49,991 nucleotides of DNA from Rickettsiales bacterium (GTDB lineage Bacteria > Pseudomonadota > Alphaproteobacteria > Rickettsiales > SXRF01), in contig JAJTHB010000023.1 in NCBI GenBank assembly GCA_021299465.1, positions 1 through 49,991 of the forward strand, given 5' to 3'. Both the position numbers and the translations under genes were made by a program. This document shows positions 16,078 to 24,935 of the stretch, piece after piece. Below the pieces are notes generated by a model. That model ran no database searches. It was given only the letters and a program-made list of their open reading frames with translations, and was not told the origin of the DNA. Numbering within the stretch: position 1 is the first letter of the stretch; each line of letters starts with the position of its first letter.

Positions 16078-16284
16078 ATGACCAATGCTTATGAGCATGA
16101 TGACAATGCCTACGTAATGATGGAAACCAACCCTGTTGCTTACGTTAAACCCGTGCTCACCGAACAAGGCAGAACCTACGGAGTATTCACGGCAGATGGT
16201 TTGCAGCTTGCGTTATTCTCGACGCAGGAAGCGGCTTATTTTGCAGCCAAGCAGCATGATCTGGAACCAGTACTCATCCATTAG
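16078..16284 (+). CDS. DUF1150 family small protein
   Basis: This 68-residue protein matches the DUF1150 family: YVKPVL, a short GRTYGVFTADGLQLALF core and the C-terminal FAAKQHDLEPVLIH. DUF1150 proteins are short, of unknown function and largely confined to alphaproteobacteria, where they often sit next to small heat-shock protein genes. Here no hsp20 gene is adjacent; the gene stands alone between lolA and a strong terminator, with a GGAG upstream of ATG 16078. A palindromic operator candidate precedes it. The protein has no signal peptide or membrane helix. Confidence 0.85.
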   Translation: MTNAYEHDDNAYVMMETNPVAYVKPVLTEQGRTYGVFTADGLQLALFSTQEAAYFAAKQHDLEPVLIH

Positions 16285-16317
16285 ACGAAAATTACCATTG
16301 GTTGTTTCTGAGCACTT

Positions 16318-16345
16318 AAGACCCATCTTCGGATGGGTCTTTTTT
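16318..16345 (+). terminator. Rho-independent terminator after the DUF1150 gene
   Basis: A perfect 10-bp stem (AAGACCCATC with GATGGGTCTT) closed by a TTCG tetraloop is followed by a run of T. It lies 33 bases after the DUF1150 stop. The A run on the other side lets it also stop transcription of the queC-side operon, whose last gene ends at 16344. Confidence 0.92.
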
Positions 16346-16913
16346 ATGGCTGCGTTAAGCTGTGGATCAAAAAAAGCGCGGCCTTAAACATCAGAATCGC
16401 AGCAATCACCCATTTCCAGCGCGCGAATCGATTATAGCTATGCGGCAGCTTGACTAGAATTTTTTCGCGCATTTCTTTGTCCGTCACCTCCTGAAGTGGC
16501 TGGTATGGTTTTTCGATCATCTGGCGATCGCGGCCAAATGAAGAAAGTTTATATCGCTTGGGGTACCATGAAACCGGAATCGTATGGATATCCTTGCCAC
16601 CCTCACCGACATGATAATGGTAGCGGCCTGAAATTCGGCCAATCGCCGCTTCACCTATATCAGGTAGCGGCACCACCACGACATCATCAAGAGCGAGTCC
16701 GGTAAACTGCGCCCAGACACGATCGAGCTGGAGCTGAATCGTCTCCGGCGGCGCATCAGGATTCAGCCGCTCGAGCAAAAAGCGGAATTCTCTCGGGTTT
16801 GCAATCGTTGAAAGATCAGGAAGTTCGTCAAACGGCAACTTCAGGTATGTTTGCGAAGCAATCGCTTGTTGCTCCTCGGCCGAGAGCTGCTGGGTTAGTA
16901 TCCAAACACTCAT
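16344..16913 (-). CDS. Mrr-N-like recognition domain with C-terminal membrane anchor
   Basis: The first 125 residues resemble the N-terminal domain found ahead of the nuclease domain in Mrr-type restriction proteins. Signatures are [22 protein letters not shown], a [20 protein letters not shown] stretch and then [11 protein letters not shown] with a VSWYPKRY segment. No PD-(D/E)xK nuclease motif follows. Instead residues of about 165-185 ([18 protein letters not shown]) form one hydrophobic helix, so the protein looks tethered to the membrane. It overlaps queC by 4 bases and is last in the MAPEG-queE-queC unit. The function is unknown. The domain assignment is from pattern memory and is fairly secure in shape but not in role. 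Confidence 0.6.
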   Translation of the reverse strand: MSVWILTQQLSAEEQQAIASQTYLKLPFDELPDLSTIANPREFRFLLERLNPDAPPETIQLQLDRVWAQFTGLALDDVVVVPLPDIGEAAIGRISGRYHYHVGEGGKDIHTIPVSWYPKRYKLSSFGRDRQMIEKPYQPLQEVTDKEMREKILVKLPHSYNRFARWKWVIAAILMFKAALFLIHSLTQP

Positions 16914-17602
16914 GCTACGTAGGGCACGGGATCAACGATCCCGTTTTCCCTGAATGCCTTAAGCCGCAGCTGGCAGGCGTCGCAGCGCCCACAGGCGCGT
17001 CCCATTTCATCGGGGTCATAGCAACTCGTGGAGAGCGCAAAATTCACGCCCAGCTTCAGACCCTGCTGGATAATATCCGCCTTGCTCATATCGATCAGCG
17101 GCGTGTGGATGGTGATGCGGTGCTTGCCTTCCTGACCATAAGCGGTCGCGATATTGGCCATGGTTTCGAACGCGGCAATAAAATCCGGCCGGCAATCAGG
17201 ATAGCCGCTATAATCCAGCGCATTCACGCCGATAAATAAATCATAGGCTTTCAGCACCTCAGCCCATGCCAGCGCAAAGGAGAGAAAAATGGTGTTGCGT
17301 GCGGGCACGTAGGTATTAGGAATGCCCTGACCGATCGATTCCATCGGACGATCTTTCGGCACAGGCATGGATTTCTGCGTCAGCGACGAGCCGCCGATAC
17401 CAGCTAAATCAATCGTCATGATTTTATGGTCGGTGATACCGTAATGGCGGGCGATCTTGCGCGCTGCAACCAGCTCATGCTGGTGGCGCTGGCCATAGGA
17501 AAAAGACAGCGCATGCACCTCAAAGCCATGTGATTTGGCAACGGCCAGCGCCACCATCGAATCCAGCCCGCCTGAAAGCAACATGACAGCTTTATTAGCC
17601 AT
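16910..17602 (-). CDS. queC: 7-cyano-7-deazaguanine synthase QueC
   Basis: QueC is an ATP-dependent ligase that turns 7-carboxy-7-deazaguanine into preQ0 on the way to queuosine in tRNA. The 230-residue protein has the PP-loop SGGLDSMVA at residues 10-18, [11 protein letters not shown], and [17 protein letters not shown]. The zinc site is seen as [18 protein letters not shown] (four cysteines) near the end. It lies 2 bases after queE and overlaps the following Mrr-N-like gene by 4 bases, so all three are co-transcribed. queD and queF are not in the window. Confidence 0.96.
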   Translation of the reverse strand: MANKAVMLLSGGLDSMVALAVAKSHGFEVHALSFSYGQRHQHELVAARKIARHYGITDHKIMTIDLAGIGGSSLTQKSMPVPKDRPMESIGQGIPNTYVPARNTIFLSFALAWAEVLKAYDLFIGVNALDYSGYPDCRPDFIAAFETMANIATAYGQEGKHRITIHTPLIDMSKADIIQQGLKLGVNFALSTSCYDPDEMGRACGRCDACQLRLKAFRENGIVDPVPYVA

Positions 17603-17604
17603 GA

Positions 17605-18267
17605 TTATTCAATCCCCAGTATTTTATGTGTCTGCAGTGATAGCAGGTAACCTCGCGTCATGGCAAGCGAAAGCGCGCGCTTCTGGTTTGCCTTGTTCTT
17701 ATTTTCGTCATATTCATCCATCGGTTGCACATAGACGGGAATGTTCCACTCAGTCTGCCCAACCTCACCGATATCGTGGTAAAGCGGGTTCGAATCGGAG
17801 ATGATAAATTTGAAAGCGCGAATGTAAGGACGAAGGTCATCGCGTACCCTGAAATACCCCTGGCCGGTATTTTTTGGCGAGCAGATGATTTCGATTTGTT
17901 GTGGCAGCGGTTGATACAACGTGCCGTTACTTTCAATCTGCACTTTGAAACCCTCCGCAATTAGCGCCTCGCAAAGCGGCACGATATTTTGTCTCAGTGG
18001 CTCACCGCCGGTGATGACGGCTAATTTAATTTTAGCTTTAGCCAGAGCTTTCACTTCATGGAGGATGTCGTCAAGTAGCCTGTCCTGATAATCTTCAAAC
18101 TCGGTATCGCAGAAATCACAGGCAAGATTACAGCCGCCGAGGCGGATAAATAGAGCGGGCCAGCCGGTATACGGCCCCTCGCCTTGCAGCGTAGGAAAAA
18201 TCTGCTTCACTTCCAGCGAGCTGCCGTCATGGATGCGAGGTTTTCGAATCGGATTCTTTCCAAACAT
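17605..18267 (-). CDS. queE: 7-carboxy-7-deazaguanine synthase QueE
   Basis: QueE is a radical SAM enzyme that rearranges 6-carboxytetrahydropterin to 7-carboxy-7-deazaguanine. The 220-residue protein has [20 protein letters not shown] then the iron-sulphur binding cysteines C46, C50 and C53 (CNLACDFC), the standard Cx3Cx2[10 protein letters not shown] follows as the SAM-binding GGE motif, and C-terminal YVQPMDE is also typical. It directly precedes queC, and only 2 bases separate it from the damaged MAPEG gene upstream, whose promoter it probably uses. Confidence 0.95.
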   Translation of the reverse strand: MFGKNPIRKPRIHDGSSLEVKQIFPTLQGEGPYTGWPALFIRLGGCNLACDFCDTEFEDYQDRLLDDILHEVKALAKAKIKLAVITGGEPLRQNIVPLCEALIAEGFKVQIESNGTLYQPLPQQIEIICSPKNTGQGYFRVRDDLRPYIRAFKFIISDSNPLYHDIGEVGQTEWNIPVYVQPMDEYDENKNKANQKRALSLAMTRGYLLSLQTHKILGIE

Positions 18268-18269
18268 CG

Positions 18270-18655
18270 CTAGAACATCGCCATGAGTGCAAGGACGATG
18301 AGAATGGTCAGCGTCGTCACCGTACCGATCTGGCGGAAGATAATGCGCTGGCGCTTCACCTCATGAATGGTGAGGCTGTAGGCATGGAATATGCGCCCTA
18401 GAACTAGCGCCGCACCAAATACGGCGAGCAACTCACGGGACGCGCCGTTTAGTTCATTAAGGGCCATCAATACCAGTACCAGCGGTACATATTCTACAAA
18501 ATTCGCATGGGCACGAATGCGGCGCATCATATCGCTATGGCCGCCGTCACCCAGCGCGACTTTGTGAACATATCGCCCGCGCGGATAACCAAAAAAGTAA
18601 GAACTAAATAAACGAGTGTCAGCAGGCCAGCAAAAAACGCGGTGACAGGAACCAT
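18270..18655 (-). pseudogene. MAPEG family membrane protein, frameshifted
   Basis: From ATG 18655, preceded by a very good AGGAGA, the frame encodes VTAFFAGLLTLVYLVLTFLVIRA, the first helix of a small MAPEG protein, and then runs out of frame. The rest (KVALGDGGHSDMMRRIRAH, then NFVEYVPLVLVLMAL and on to the end at 18270) is in a second frame. Deletion of one base in the GC-rich stretch near 18573-18585 explains the break and would restore a normal protein of about 128 residues. MAPEG proteins include glutathione-dependent membrane enzymes; the exact role is unknown. It may be a real mutation or a sequencing error. The downstream 86-codon fragment has no good ribosome site. Confidence 0.82.
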
Positions 18656-18677
18656 GATTCTCTCCTAAGATGAGTGA

Positions 18678-19868
18678 ATGAAGACCATACCAAAAAAGCA
18701 GGGACTCGCAACAAGGCTTGTGCGCACGGGAAGGCTTACCACGCCTTTCGGCGAAACATCAGAAGCCCTATTTATGAACTCCGCCTATAGCTATGGCTCG
18801 GCGGAAGAAGGCGAAGGCCGTTTTGACGGCAGTATCGATGGCTTCAAATATGGCCGCTATTCCCACCCTAACCTTGCCATGCTGCAGGATAGGCTGGTGG
18901 CGATGGAAGAAGGCGCCGAGGGCTGCATCGCCGTAGCCTCCGGCATGGCGGCGATGTTTGCAGCGCTGATGTGCCACCTGAAAACCGGTGATCACGTGGT
19001 CGCAAACCGTGTGTTGTTTTCTTCGTGTCATTACATCATCACCCAGATTCTTCCACGCTTTGGAATTACTCATTCGCTGGTGGATAGCGCCGATCTTGCG
19101 GGCTGGAAAAAAGTGATCACACCGAAAACCAAACTGGTCTTCATCGAAAGCCCCGCCAACCCAACACTCGAGATTACCGATATTGCCGCGGTTGCCGGCT
19201 TGTGCAAAAAAGCAGGTGCGCTACTGGTGGTCGATAATGTGTTCGCAACACCGCTCTTACAACACCCGCTTATGCTCGGCGCCGATGTGGTGATGTACTC
19301 AACTACCAAACATATCGACGGCCAAGGGCGCACGCTCGGCGGCGCGGTGCTCGGCAAAAAGAAATGGATCGAAGAAACGCTCATGCCGTTTGTGCGCCAT
19401 ACCGGCCCGCATATGAGCCCGTTTAACGCATGGGTGCTGACAAAAGCACTTGAAACCCTGCCGCTGCGGGTGGCGAGACACTGCGAGAATGCCAATAAAA
19501 TTGCGCATACCCTCGAGGGGCATGCCAAGATTGCAAAGCTCATCTACCCCGGCCTTAAAAGCCACCCGCAATTTGCCATCGCTAAAAAACAAATGTCGCA
19601 TGGCGGGCCGATGATCGCGTTTGAGATTAAAGGCGGAAAAAAATCAGCATTTCGTTTTTTGAACGCGCTATCGATTTTTGATATTTCAAATAATCTGGGC
19701 AACAGTAAAAGCCTCGCCACGCATCCGGCTTCAACCACACACGCCAGTCTCGGCGCAGCCGAGCGCAAGAAACTCGGTATCAGCGACGGGCTGATTCGCC
19801 TTTCGATCGGCATTGAAGATGCGGATGATTTGCTAGAAGATATTTTGGCTGCGCTTAAAGCCGCGTAA
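18678..19868 (+). CDS. metZ: O-succinylhomoserine sulfhydrylase
   Basis: MetZ is a PLP enzyme that makes homocysteine from O-succinylhomoserine and sulphide. The 396-residue protein opens with TRLVRTGRLTTPFGETSEALF, a MetZ-type start, and carries the cofactor lysine in YSTTKHIDGQGR. ASGMAAMFAAL, ESPANPTLE and the C-terminal LIRLSIGIEDADDLLEDI motifs are those of the Cys/Met metabolism family. The GETSEAL motif favours MetZ over MetB or MetC, which it could otherwise resemble. It diverges from the MAPEG-que operon across only 22 bases and overlaps the end of trmB by 14 bases. metK two genes away continues the methionine theme. Confidence 0.9.
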   Translation: MKTIPKKQGLATRLVRTGRLTTPFGETSEALFMNSAYSYGSAEEGEGRFDGSIDGFKYGRYSHPNLAMLQDRLVAMEEGAEGCIAVASGMAAMFAALMCHLKTGDHVVANRVLFSSCHYIITQILPRFGITHSLVDSADLAGWKKVITPKTKLVFIESPANPTLEITDIAAVAGLCKKAGALLVVDNVFATPLLQHPLMLGADVVMYSTTKHIDGQGRTLGGAVLGKKKWIEETLMPFVRHTGPHMSPFNAWVLTKALETLPLRVARHCENANKIAHTLEGHAKIAKLIYPGLKSHPQFAIAKKQMSHGGPMIAFEIKGGKKSAFRFLNALSIFDISNNLGNSKSLATHPASTTHASLGAAERKKLGISDGLIRLSIGIEDADDLLEDILAALKAA

Positions 19869-20571
19869 ATGTTAAATAGGTCGGTCTACCTGCAAGCGCC
19901 TTCTGCTCATACCGCGTTGGGGTATAGTCTGGCCATGAGTTTAGCCAGTCATTGCAGCGTCTGGCTATCCATGTAAAAGCTGTGTGCGCAAGCAGGCGCT
20001 CCAGCATCCAGGTGGCATAATCGGCATGGTCGGTGGCAAGGCGCAACTCGGCGCCCGGCTTCATCACCCGCGCAAGGCTGGTTAAAAATTCATGCGAGAT
20101 AATCCGGCGCTTATGGTGGCGCGATTTCGGCCATGGGTCAGGGTAGAGTATATAGACACGCTCAAGCGATGCATCCGGCAATACGCTGATTAACAAGCGC
20201 GCATCATCGCCATAGAGGCGAATATTATTGAGTTTTTTTGTCTCAATGTGTTTAAGCAGTTCGCCGATACCGTTGATGTAAGGCTCGCAGCCGATGATAC
20301 CCACCATGGGGTTTCTTTCCGCTTGATAGGCCAGATGCTCACCGCCGCCAAAGCCAATTTCTAAAAACATGTGGCTAAGTGGTTGAGTGGCTGAGTGGCC
20401 GAAGCTTTCTGACAGTTTACCACCCTGCCAATTTGTCACTTCTTCCAGCGAAAGCTGGAGTTCAGGCAACAGCGTATCCATCAGCGATTGCTTGCCCGCG
20501 CGGAGGCGTCGACCGCGGCGGCGACCGAACGAGGCAAGCAGTCGTGGCTGGCTAGACGTTTCCGGCGGCAA
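19855..20571 (-). CDS. trmB: tRNA (guanine-N7-)-methyltransferase
   Basis: TrmB methylates G46 in the variable loop of tRNAs using SAM. The 238-residue protein has the family start [15 protein letters not shown], the SAM-binding [11 protein letters not shown], the [12 protein letters not shown] motif and the closing TRYEQKAL. Because the conserved start must be included, the best initiator is TTG 20571, inside the end of metK, so the two genes overlap by 20 bases. Residues of about 43-66 (including [11 protein letters not shown]), just before the SAM site, are encoded by a repeated palindrome and are not family-like. The enzyme probably tolerates this because the stretch is variable in the family. 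Confidence 0.92.
   Translation of the reverse strand: MPPETSSQPRLLASFGRRRGRRLRAGKQSLMDTLLPELQLSLEEVTNWQGGKLSESFGHSATQPLSHMFLEIGFGGGEHLAYQAERNPMVGIIGCEPYINGIGELLKHIETKKLNNIRLYGDDARLLISVLPDASLERVYILYPDPWPKSRHHKRRIISHEFLTSLARVMKPGAELRLATDHADYATWMLERLLAHTAFTWIARRCNDWLNSWPDYTPTRYEQKALAGRPTYLTFTRL
20371..20439. repeat. Palindrome of 8-bp tandem units inside trmB
   Basis: The left arm (20371-20402) is four 8-bp units, for example GTGGCTAA, GTGGTTGA, GTGGCTGA and GTGGCCGA. After a 13-base spacer come three degraded units in inverted sense (20416-20439), such as TTTACCAC and TTTGTCAC. It lies in frame in trmB, just before the codons of the SAM-binding motif. It has the same architecture as the 7-bp and 9-bp palindromes near dnaX. 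Confidence 0.7.
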
Positions 20572-21769
20572 TTTTCAGCGGCTCGTTCATCTTGAATTCA
20601 TCTTGCAAGGCGGCGACCAGATCCAGCTTTTCCCAGCTGAAGCCACCGTCTTTATCAGGCTCGCGTCCAAAATGGCCATAAGCAGCGGTGCGCGCATAGA
20701 TGGGGCGATTAAGCTGAAGATGTTTTCTGATACCGCGAGGGCTTAAATCCACCAGTTTTTGCAGCACCACTTCCAGTTTTGCTTCATCGACACGGCCAGT
20801 GCCGTCGGTGCTGACATAAAATGAAATCGGTTTGGATACACCGATAGCATAAGAAAGCTGGATAGTGCAGCGATCAGCAAGACCGGCAGCTACAACGTTT
20901 TTAGCAAGGTAACGCGCCGCATAAGCTGCGGAGCGATCCACTTTCGTTGGGTCTTTGCCAGAGAAGGCACCGCCGCCATGTGGCGCAGAGCCGCCGTAGC
21001 TGTCTACGATGATTTTGCGTCCGGTAAGCCCCGTATCTCCGTCCGGCCCGCCGATAATAAACTGGCCGGTTGGGTTTACGTAAAACTCCGCTTCATCACA
21101 CATCCAGCCCTTGGGCAGTGACTCCATTACGTAGGGACGCACAATCTCGCGCACCTGTTTTTGGGTGAGGCCAGCAGCATGCTGCGTGGAAACGACAATC
21201 GAGGTTGCTTTCACCGGCACACCGTTTTCATAAAGCAGCGTGACCTGGCTTTTCGCATCCGGCCCAAGTTCCTTCGCAGCGCCGCTATGGCGCGCGCGAG
21301 AAAGCCCAAGCAGAATGCGATTGGCAAGCTGAATGGGAGCTGGCATCAGCGCTTTGGTCTCGTTGCAGGCAAAGCCAAACATGATGCCCTGGTCGCCCGC
21401 GCCTTCATCTTTATTTTCGCCAGAATCCACGCCCATCGCAATATCCGCCGACTGGCTGTGCAGATGCACATAAACATCCATGTTATCGGCGTGGAAACCT
21501 TCCTGCATGTAGCCAATTTCGCGCACTTTATCGCGCGCGATGCGCTCGATCTGCGCTTTGGTAAGATCCGCGCCGCGCGTTTCACCGGCGATCACTACCG
21601 TGTTGGTGGTGGCAAGTGTTTCACAGGCCACACGTGCTTCGGGATTGATCGCAAGCATCGCATCCAGCACAGCATCTGAAATCTGATCGCAGACTTTATC
21701 GGGGTGGCCTTCAGCAACAGACTCGCTGGTGAAGAAATAACGGCTGCGGCCATGGAAACTAGAGGACAT
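20552..21769 (-). CDS. metK: S-adenosylmethionine synthetase
   Basis: MetK joins methionine and ATP to make SAM. The 405-residue length is that of the alphaproteobacterial form. Signatures include [21 protein letters not shown] at the start, the [12 protein letters not shown] hexapeptide region, [19 protein letters not shown] and GHFG. ATG 21769 has an excellent AAGGAG at 8 bases. The leader contains a SAM-II riboswitch and a recognisable promoter, so the end product should repress its own enzyme. trmB, a SAM user, follows with overlap and is probably in the same transcript. Confidence 0.97.
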   Translation of the reverse strand: MSSSFHGRSRYFFTSESVAEGHPDKVCDQISDAVLDAMLAINPEARVACETLATTNTVVIAGETRGADLTKAQIERIARDKVREIGYMQEGFHADNMDVYVHLHSQSADIAMGVDSGENKDEGAGDQGIMFGFACNETKALMPAPIQLANRILLGLSRARHSGAAKELGPDAKSQVTLLYENGVPVKATSIVVSTQHAAGLTQKQVREIVRPYVMESLPKGWMCDEAEFYVNPTGQFIIGGPDGDTGLTGRKIIVDSYGGSAPHGGGAFSGKDPTKVDRSAAYAARYLAKNVVAAGLADRCTIQLSYAIGVSKPISFYVSTDGTGRVDEAKLEVVLQKLVDLSPRGIRKHLQLNRPIYARTAAYGHFGREPDKDGGFSWEKLDLVAALQDEFKMNEPLKIAAGNV

Positions 21770-21819
21770 GGTTTCTCCTTAAGTGTTTAATTTATGGAGG
21801 ATTTGCCAAAGCGAGCAGC

Positions 21820-21866
21820 GCTTAGACCTATATTTTACGTGGCGGCAAGCTGGCAAATCCCCACGA
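21820..21866 (-). promoter_or_regulatory. SAM-II riboswitch aptamer in the metK leader
   Basis: On the minus strand P1 is CGTGG (21861-21865) paired with CCACG (21838-21842). Between them are GGATTTGCC and TTGC, and after them a short A/T-rich linker and GTCTAAG. This follows the SAM-II (SAM-alpha) layout of P1, GAUUU loop, UUGC, then an A-rich strand with CUAA that closes a pseudoknot. CAGC and GCTG can form P2. The usual GCUAAA is GTCTAAG here, a variant. The loop GGATTTGCCA is perfectly complementary to TGGCAAATCC at 21799-21808, giving a competing 10-bp helix that frees or exposes the TCCTCC next to it, which could mask the AAGGAG of metK. Confidence 0.72.
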
Positions 21867-21878
21867 GTTGAGGGGGCA

Positions 21879-21906
21879 AAGCTAGCCAAAATGCACCTTA
21901 AGTCAA
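21879..21906 (-). promoter_or_regulatory. Promoter of metK
   Basis: TTGACT (21901-21906) and TAGCTT (21879-21884) are separated by 16 bases on the minus strand. The predicted start is near 21871, about 5 bases before the riboswitch aptamer begins, which supports both calls. Confidence 0.65.
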
Positions 21907-21913
21907 GGAAAAG

Positions 21914-22339
21914 CTAGTCGTCGAGCAGCGGCTTGTTATCCGCTACGGCGCGCACCAGATCCGACAGACGTTTGCGGATCGGTTGCTCCTTGATGCGCTT
22001 AAAGGCTTTCATCATCTCAAGCGATTCGCGATCGGACACCTGCCCGCGATGCTCAAAGGCTAGTGCCTCTTCAGCAAAACCTGATTGAACGGTGGTGGTG
22101 GCGCTGCCTGAATAACCTTCCAGACCGTCAAAAAAATAAGCAACCGGCACATTCATGAAACGTGCGAATTCATACAGGCGACTGGCGTTCATCGCGTTGC
22201 TGCCTTTTTCGTATTTCTGTACCTGCTGGAAGGTAATGCCTACAGCTTTGGCAACCGCCTCTTGGCTCAATCCCATCATGGTACGGCGAAGGCGCAGTCG
22301 CTTGCCAACATGGGCATCAACATCTTGTTTGCTAGGCAT
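21914..22339 (-). CDS. XRE family helix-turn-helix regulator
   Basis: The 141-residue protein has an N-terminal HTH domain: VGKRLRLRRTMMGLSQEAVA, then GITFQQVQKYEKGSNAM (recognition helix) and ASRLYEFARFMNVPVAYFF. The C-terminal half is polar, with RESLEMMKAFKRI near residue 105 and no ligand-binding fold that I recognise. Regulators of this exact shape sit beside metK and lnt in many alphaproteobacteria; their targets are not settled. Three starts are possible (22393 TTG, 22360 ATG, 22339 ATG); none has a clear ribosome site, and 22339 gives the usual short leader before DAHVGKR. Confidence 0.85.
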   Translation of the reverse strand: MPSKQDVDAHVGKRLRLRRTMMGLSQEAVAKAVGITFQQVQKYEKGSNAMNASRLYEFARFMNVPVAYFFDGLEGYSGSATTTVQSGFAEEALAFEHRGQVSDRESLEMMKAFKRIKEQPIRKRLSDLVRAVADNKPLLDD

Positions 22340-22406
22340 TAACACTTTCGTTTGTTTAATCATAGGAGTGCAGATAAACCTTAATGAACACAACTTGCAA
22401 GCGAAA

Positions 22407-23936
22407 TTAATTAACCACTTTAATTTTTCTTTGGTAAATCATTAGAAAAGCAATGATAAATAATAAAAAATAGACTGTTAAGTCTGGATAATCACGATAT
22501 AGCCCTGGTTCTGCGAGCGGTAGCGGAAGGTTAATATCTAAAACACCCTCTTTGCCCAGCGGAATCATCCCTCTTATACGCCCATAGCTATCGATCACGG
22601 CGCTGATGCCGGTATTGGCAACACGCACCAGCGGCAGCCCCTGCTCTACCGCCCGCAGGCGCGCCATGTGGAAATGCTGGTGCGGGCCGGTGCTGAGACC
22701 AAACCACGCATCATTGGTGAGGTTCAGCAGAAAATCGGGGCGTGTTTCCGCTACAGCCAGCTCAGGAAAAATCGATTCATAACAAATAAGTGGGCTGACA
22801 CTCGGCAGGCCCTGCCACTTCAGCGTTTCCGGTCCGGCGCCTGCGCTGAAATCCTTCATGCCCACTGGCGTTTCCAGTGAATCCGGAATGAGCCAGCGCA
22901 GCGGCAGGAACTCACCAAATGGCACCAGCTTGTGTTTGTCATAACGTCCGACAATCACGCCGCGATGATCGACCGCAGCGATGCTATTATAAATATTCTC
23001 TTCCTCGGCGTGCAGCCCGCCAGTGATAAGTAATTGCTTGGGCGCCAGCATCTGGCCGATACGCGTGGTGAGCGTGGAATCCTCGCGGATTACATAAGGC
23101 ACCGCCGTTTCCGGCCAGATGATGTGGGTGATATCCCCCACCCCTTCGCTCATACTGAGCGTCACGTGATGGCGCAGCCCCTCGAACTGCAGTTTGGGAT
23201 CCCACTTATGGTGCTGCGCGATATTTGCCTGCACGAGGCGCAGTTTCACATCCGGCACCGTATCGACATAGCCGCGTGCTTCCATGCCCATCATATCATC
23301 GGTAAGACGCCACTGGCCCCAGCCCCACATGCCAATAAAGAGCAGAATACCTAAAGCAAAGACGAGGCGTGAATAGCGATAACGTAGCCAGAGCGCTGCC
23401 GGCAGAACGGCCAGCATCACGACCACCCATGACATGCCATAGATGCCGACCTGTGAGGCGATCTGCATCAGGCCTTCATCGGCCATGAGAGCGTAACCTG
23501 CGAGATTCCATGGAAAGCCGGTAAATAAATGCCCGCGTGCGAACTCCACCAGCACCCACAACGTTGCAAACCACAACGCATCTGAAATGTGATGACGGCG
23601 AAAGGCTGCGTAAATAAGTGCGGTGACACCAACATAAACGGCAATGACAGCGGTGAGGCCGAATAATGCAAAGGGAATCAGCCATGCGAATTTTTCCGGC
23701 TCGGTGAGTAGCGCGATGGTAAACCAGTAAAGACCGGCGATGAAGTAACCCCAGCCCCAGAAGAACCCATCCCAAAAAGCACGTTTCAGATTAGCGGCAT
23801 GGCTAAGCAACCAGAATAACCCGCCGTAAGCGATGATCGCAACCGGCAGAAAGAAAAATGGTGGCAGCGTAAGCACAGCGCTAGCGCCAAGCAGCATGAG
23901 TAGCAGGTTACGCTTCCAACCGCTTAGTGGTTTCAT
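22407..23936 (-). CDS. lnt: Apolipoprotein N-acyltransferase
   Basis: Lnt adds the third acyl chain to lipoproteins at the inner membrane. The 509-residue protein has five or six N-terminal helices and a periplasmic nitrilase-like domain. The catalytic triad is visible as E in IIWPETAVPYV, K in YDKHKLVPFGE and C in LICYESIFPEL. FPWNLAGYALM and LTNDAWFG are further signatures. A last hydrophobic helix (about 488-504) ends the protein. It overlaps corC by 4 bases, the conserved order. LolA elsewhere in the window serves the same lipoprotein pathway. Confidence 0.96.
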   Translation of the reverse strand: MKPLSGWKRNLLLMLLGASAVLTLPPFFFLPVAIIAYGGLFWLLSHAANLKRAFWDGFFWGWGYFIAGLYWFTIALLTEPEKFAWLIPFALFGLTAVIAVYVGVTALIYAAFRRHHISDALWFATLWVLVEFARGHLFTGFPWNLAGYALMADEGLMQIASQVGIYGMSWVVVMLAVLPAALWLRYRYSRLVFALGILLFIGMWGWGQWRLTDDMMGMEARGYVDTVPDVKLRLVQANIAQHHKWDPKLQFEGLRHHVTLSMSEGVGDITHIIWPETAVPYVIREDSTLTTRIGQMLAPKQLLITGGLHAEEENIYNSIAAVDHRGVIVGRYDKHKLVPFGEFLPLRWLIPDSLETPVGMKDFSAGAGPETLKWQGLPSVSPLICYESIFPELAVAETRPDFLLNLTNDAWFGLSTGPHQHFHMARLRAVEQGLPLVRVANTGISAVIDSYGRIRGMIPLGKEGVLDINLPLPLAEPGLYRDYPDLTVYFLLFIIAFLMIYQRKIKVVN

Positions 23937-24898
23937 GCCGTGGTATGGATGCGGACTTTGTGAATGCGGCGGGCATCCGCTTCGAGAACCTCAAAGCGCA
24001 CGCCACTGACATGGTTGATGACCTCACCTTTAACAGGCACGCGGCCAAGCTGGAAGAAAATGAGTCCACCCAATGTGTCAAATTCTTCTTCTTTTTCTTC
24101 CGTCACCACATTGAGTCCCAGTGCTTTCTCAATCGACTCAATAGAGATACGCGCGCTGACATCATAGACACCGGCGGCATGTTTATGAACGCGATCGGTG
24201 GCTTCTTCACCTTCATCATGCTCGTCGCGAATCTCGCCAATGATTTCTTCAACGACATCTTCCAGCGTTACCAGGCCATCAGTGCCGCCATATTCATCGA
24301 CCACCATCGCCATATGGCTACCAGCATGACGCATTTTACTTAAAAGATCGACAATGCGCATCGAAGGCGGCACAAAGAGCAACGTGCGCATGACACTGGT
24401 GAGCGAATATGGCTGGTCGCCGGAAAACATCGGGAGCAAGTCCTTCACATGCACAAAACCGCGAACATGATCGAGCGTGTCTTCATAGACTGGAATGCGT
24501 GTATGCCGGTGCTCCATGATATGCGTCTTTAACGCCGGAAGCGGAATATCGATCGGCACGGATTCAATATCGGTGCGTGGCACCATGATATCATGCACCT
24601 GAGTATCACCAAACGAGAGCACATTATGCAGCATCACCTTTTCTTCAGGCTCAAGACGCTCTTCCGAATGCTCCTCATGCTCCTCAATCACTTCATCGAG
24701 GACTTCTTTAAGTGTGGCTTCCTGCCTGCCGCCAAACAACGTGCGAATCCATAGGCGAAGCGATGAGTACGTACCGCTTTTGCGTTCAGAGGCATGAATA
24801 CGGGCATTAGAGACGGCAAGCGTTGGCTTGCTGAGCGGCTCAGCGTCAGAAGGGTGATTCATAATCCGTGTAGATGAATGGCGCACATTGTGGGTCAT
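23933..24898 (-). CDS. CorC/HlyC-type CBS-domain protein
   Basis: The 321-residue protein has a variable N terminus, two CBS domains ([15 protein letters not shown] around residue 110 and [20 protein letters not shown] around 215) and a C-terminal CorC_HlyC domain ([20 protein letters not shown]). The family is associated with magnesium and cobalt efflux, often called CorC or YbeX, but it is also named hemolysin-like. It has no DUF21 membrane domain, so it is soluble. It lies between ybeY and lnt as usual. A start at 24862 is also possible and is closer to a GGA; 24898 is the longest ATG frame. Confidence 0.88.
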   Translation of the reverse strand: MTHNVRHSSTRIMNHPSDAEPLSKPTLAVSNARIHASERKSGTYSSLRLWIRTLFGGRQEATLKEVLDEVIEEHEEHSEERLEPEEKVMLHNVLSFGDTQVHDIMVPRTDIESVPIDIPLPALKTHIMEHRHTRIPVYEDTLDHVRGFVHVKDLLPMFSGDQPYSLTSVMRTLLFVPPSMRIVDLLSKMRHAGSHMAMVVDEYGGTDGLVTLEDVVEEIIGEIRDEHDEGEEATDRVHKHAAGVYDVSARISIESIEKALGLNVVTEEKEEEFDTLGGLIFFQLGRVPVKGEVINHVSGVRFEVLEADARRIHKVRIHTTA

Positions 24899-24935
24899 AA
24901 AAAACTAAGCGATGAGTCTAGCATGACAAATAAAG

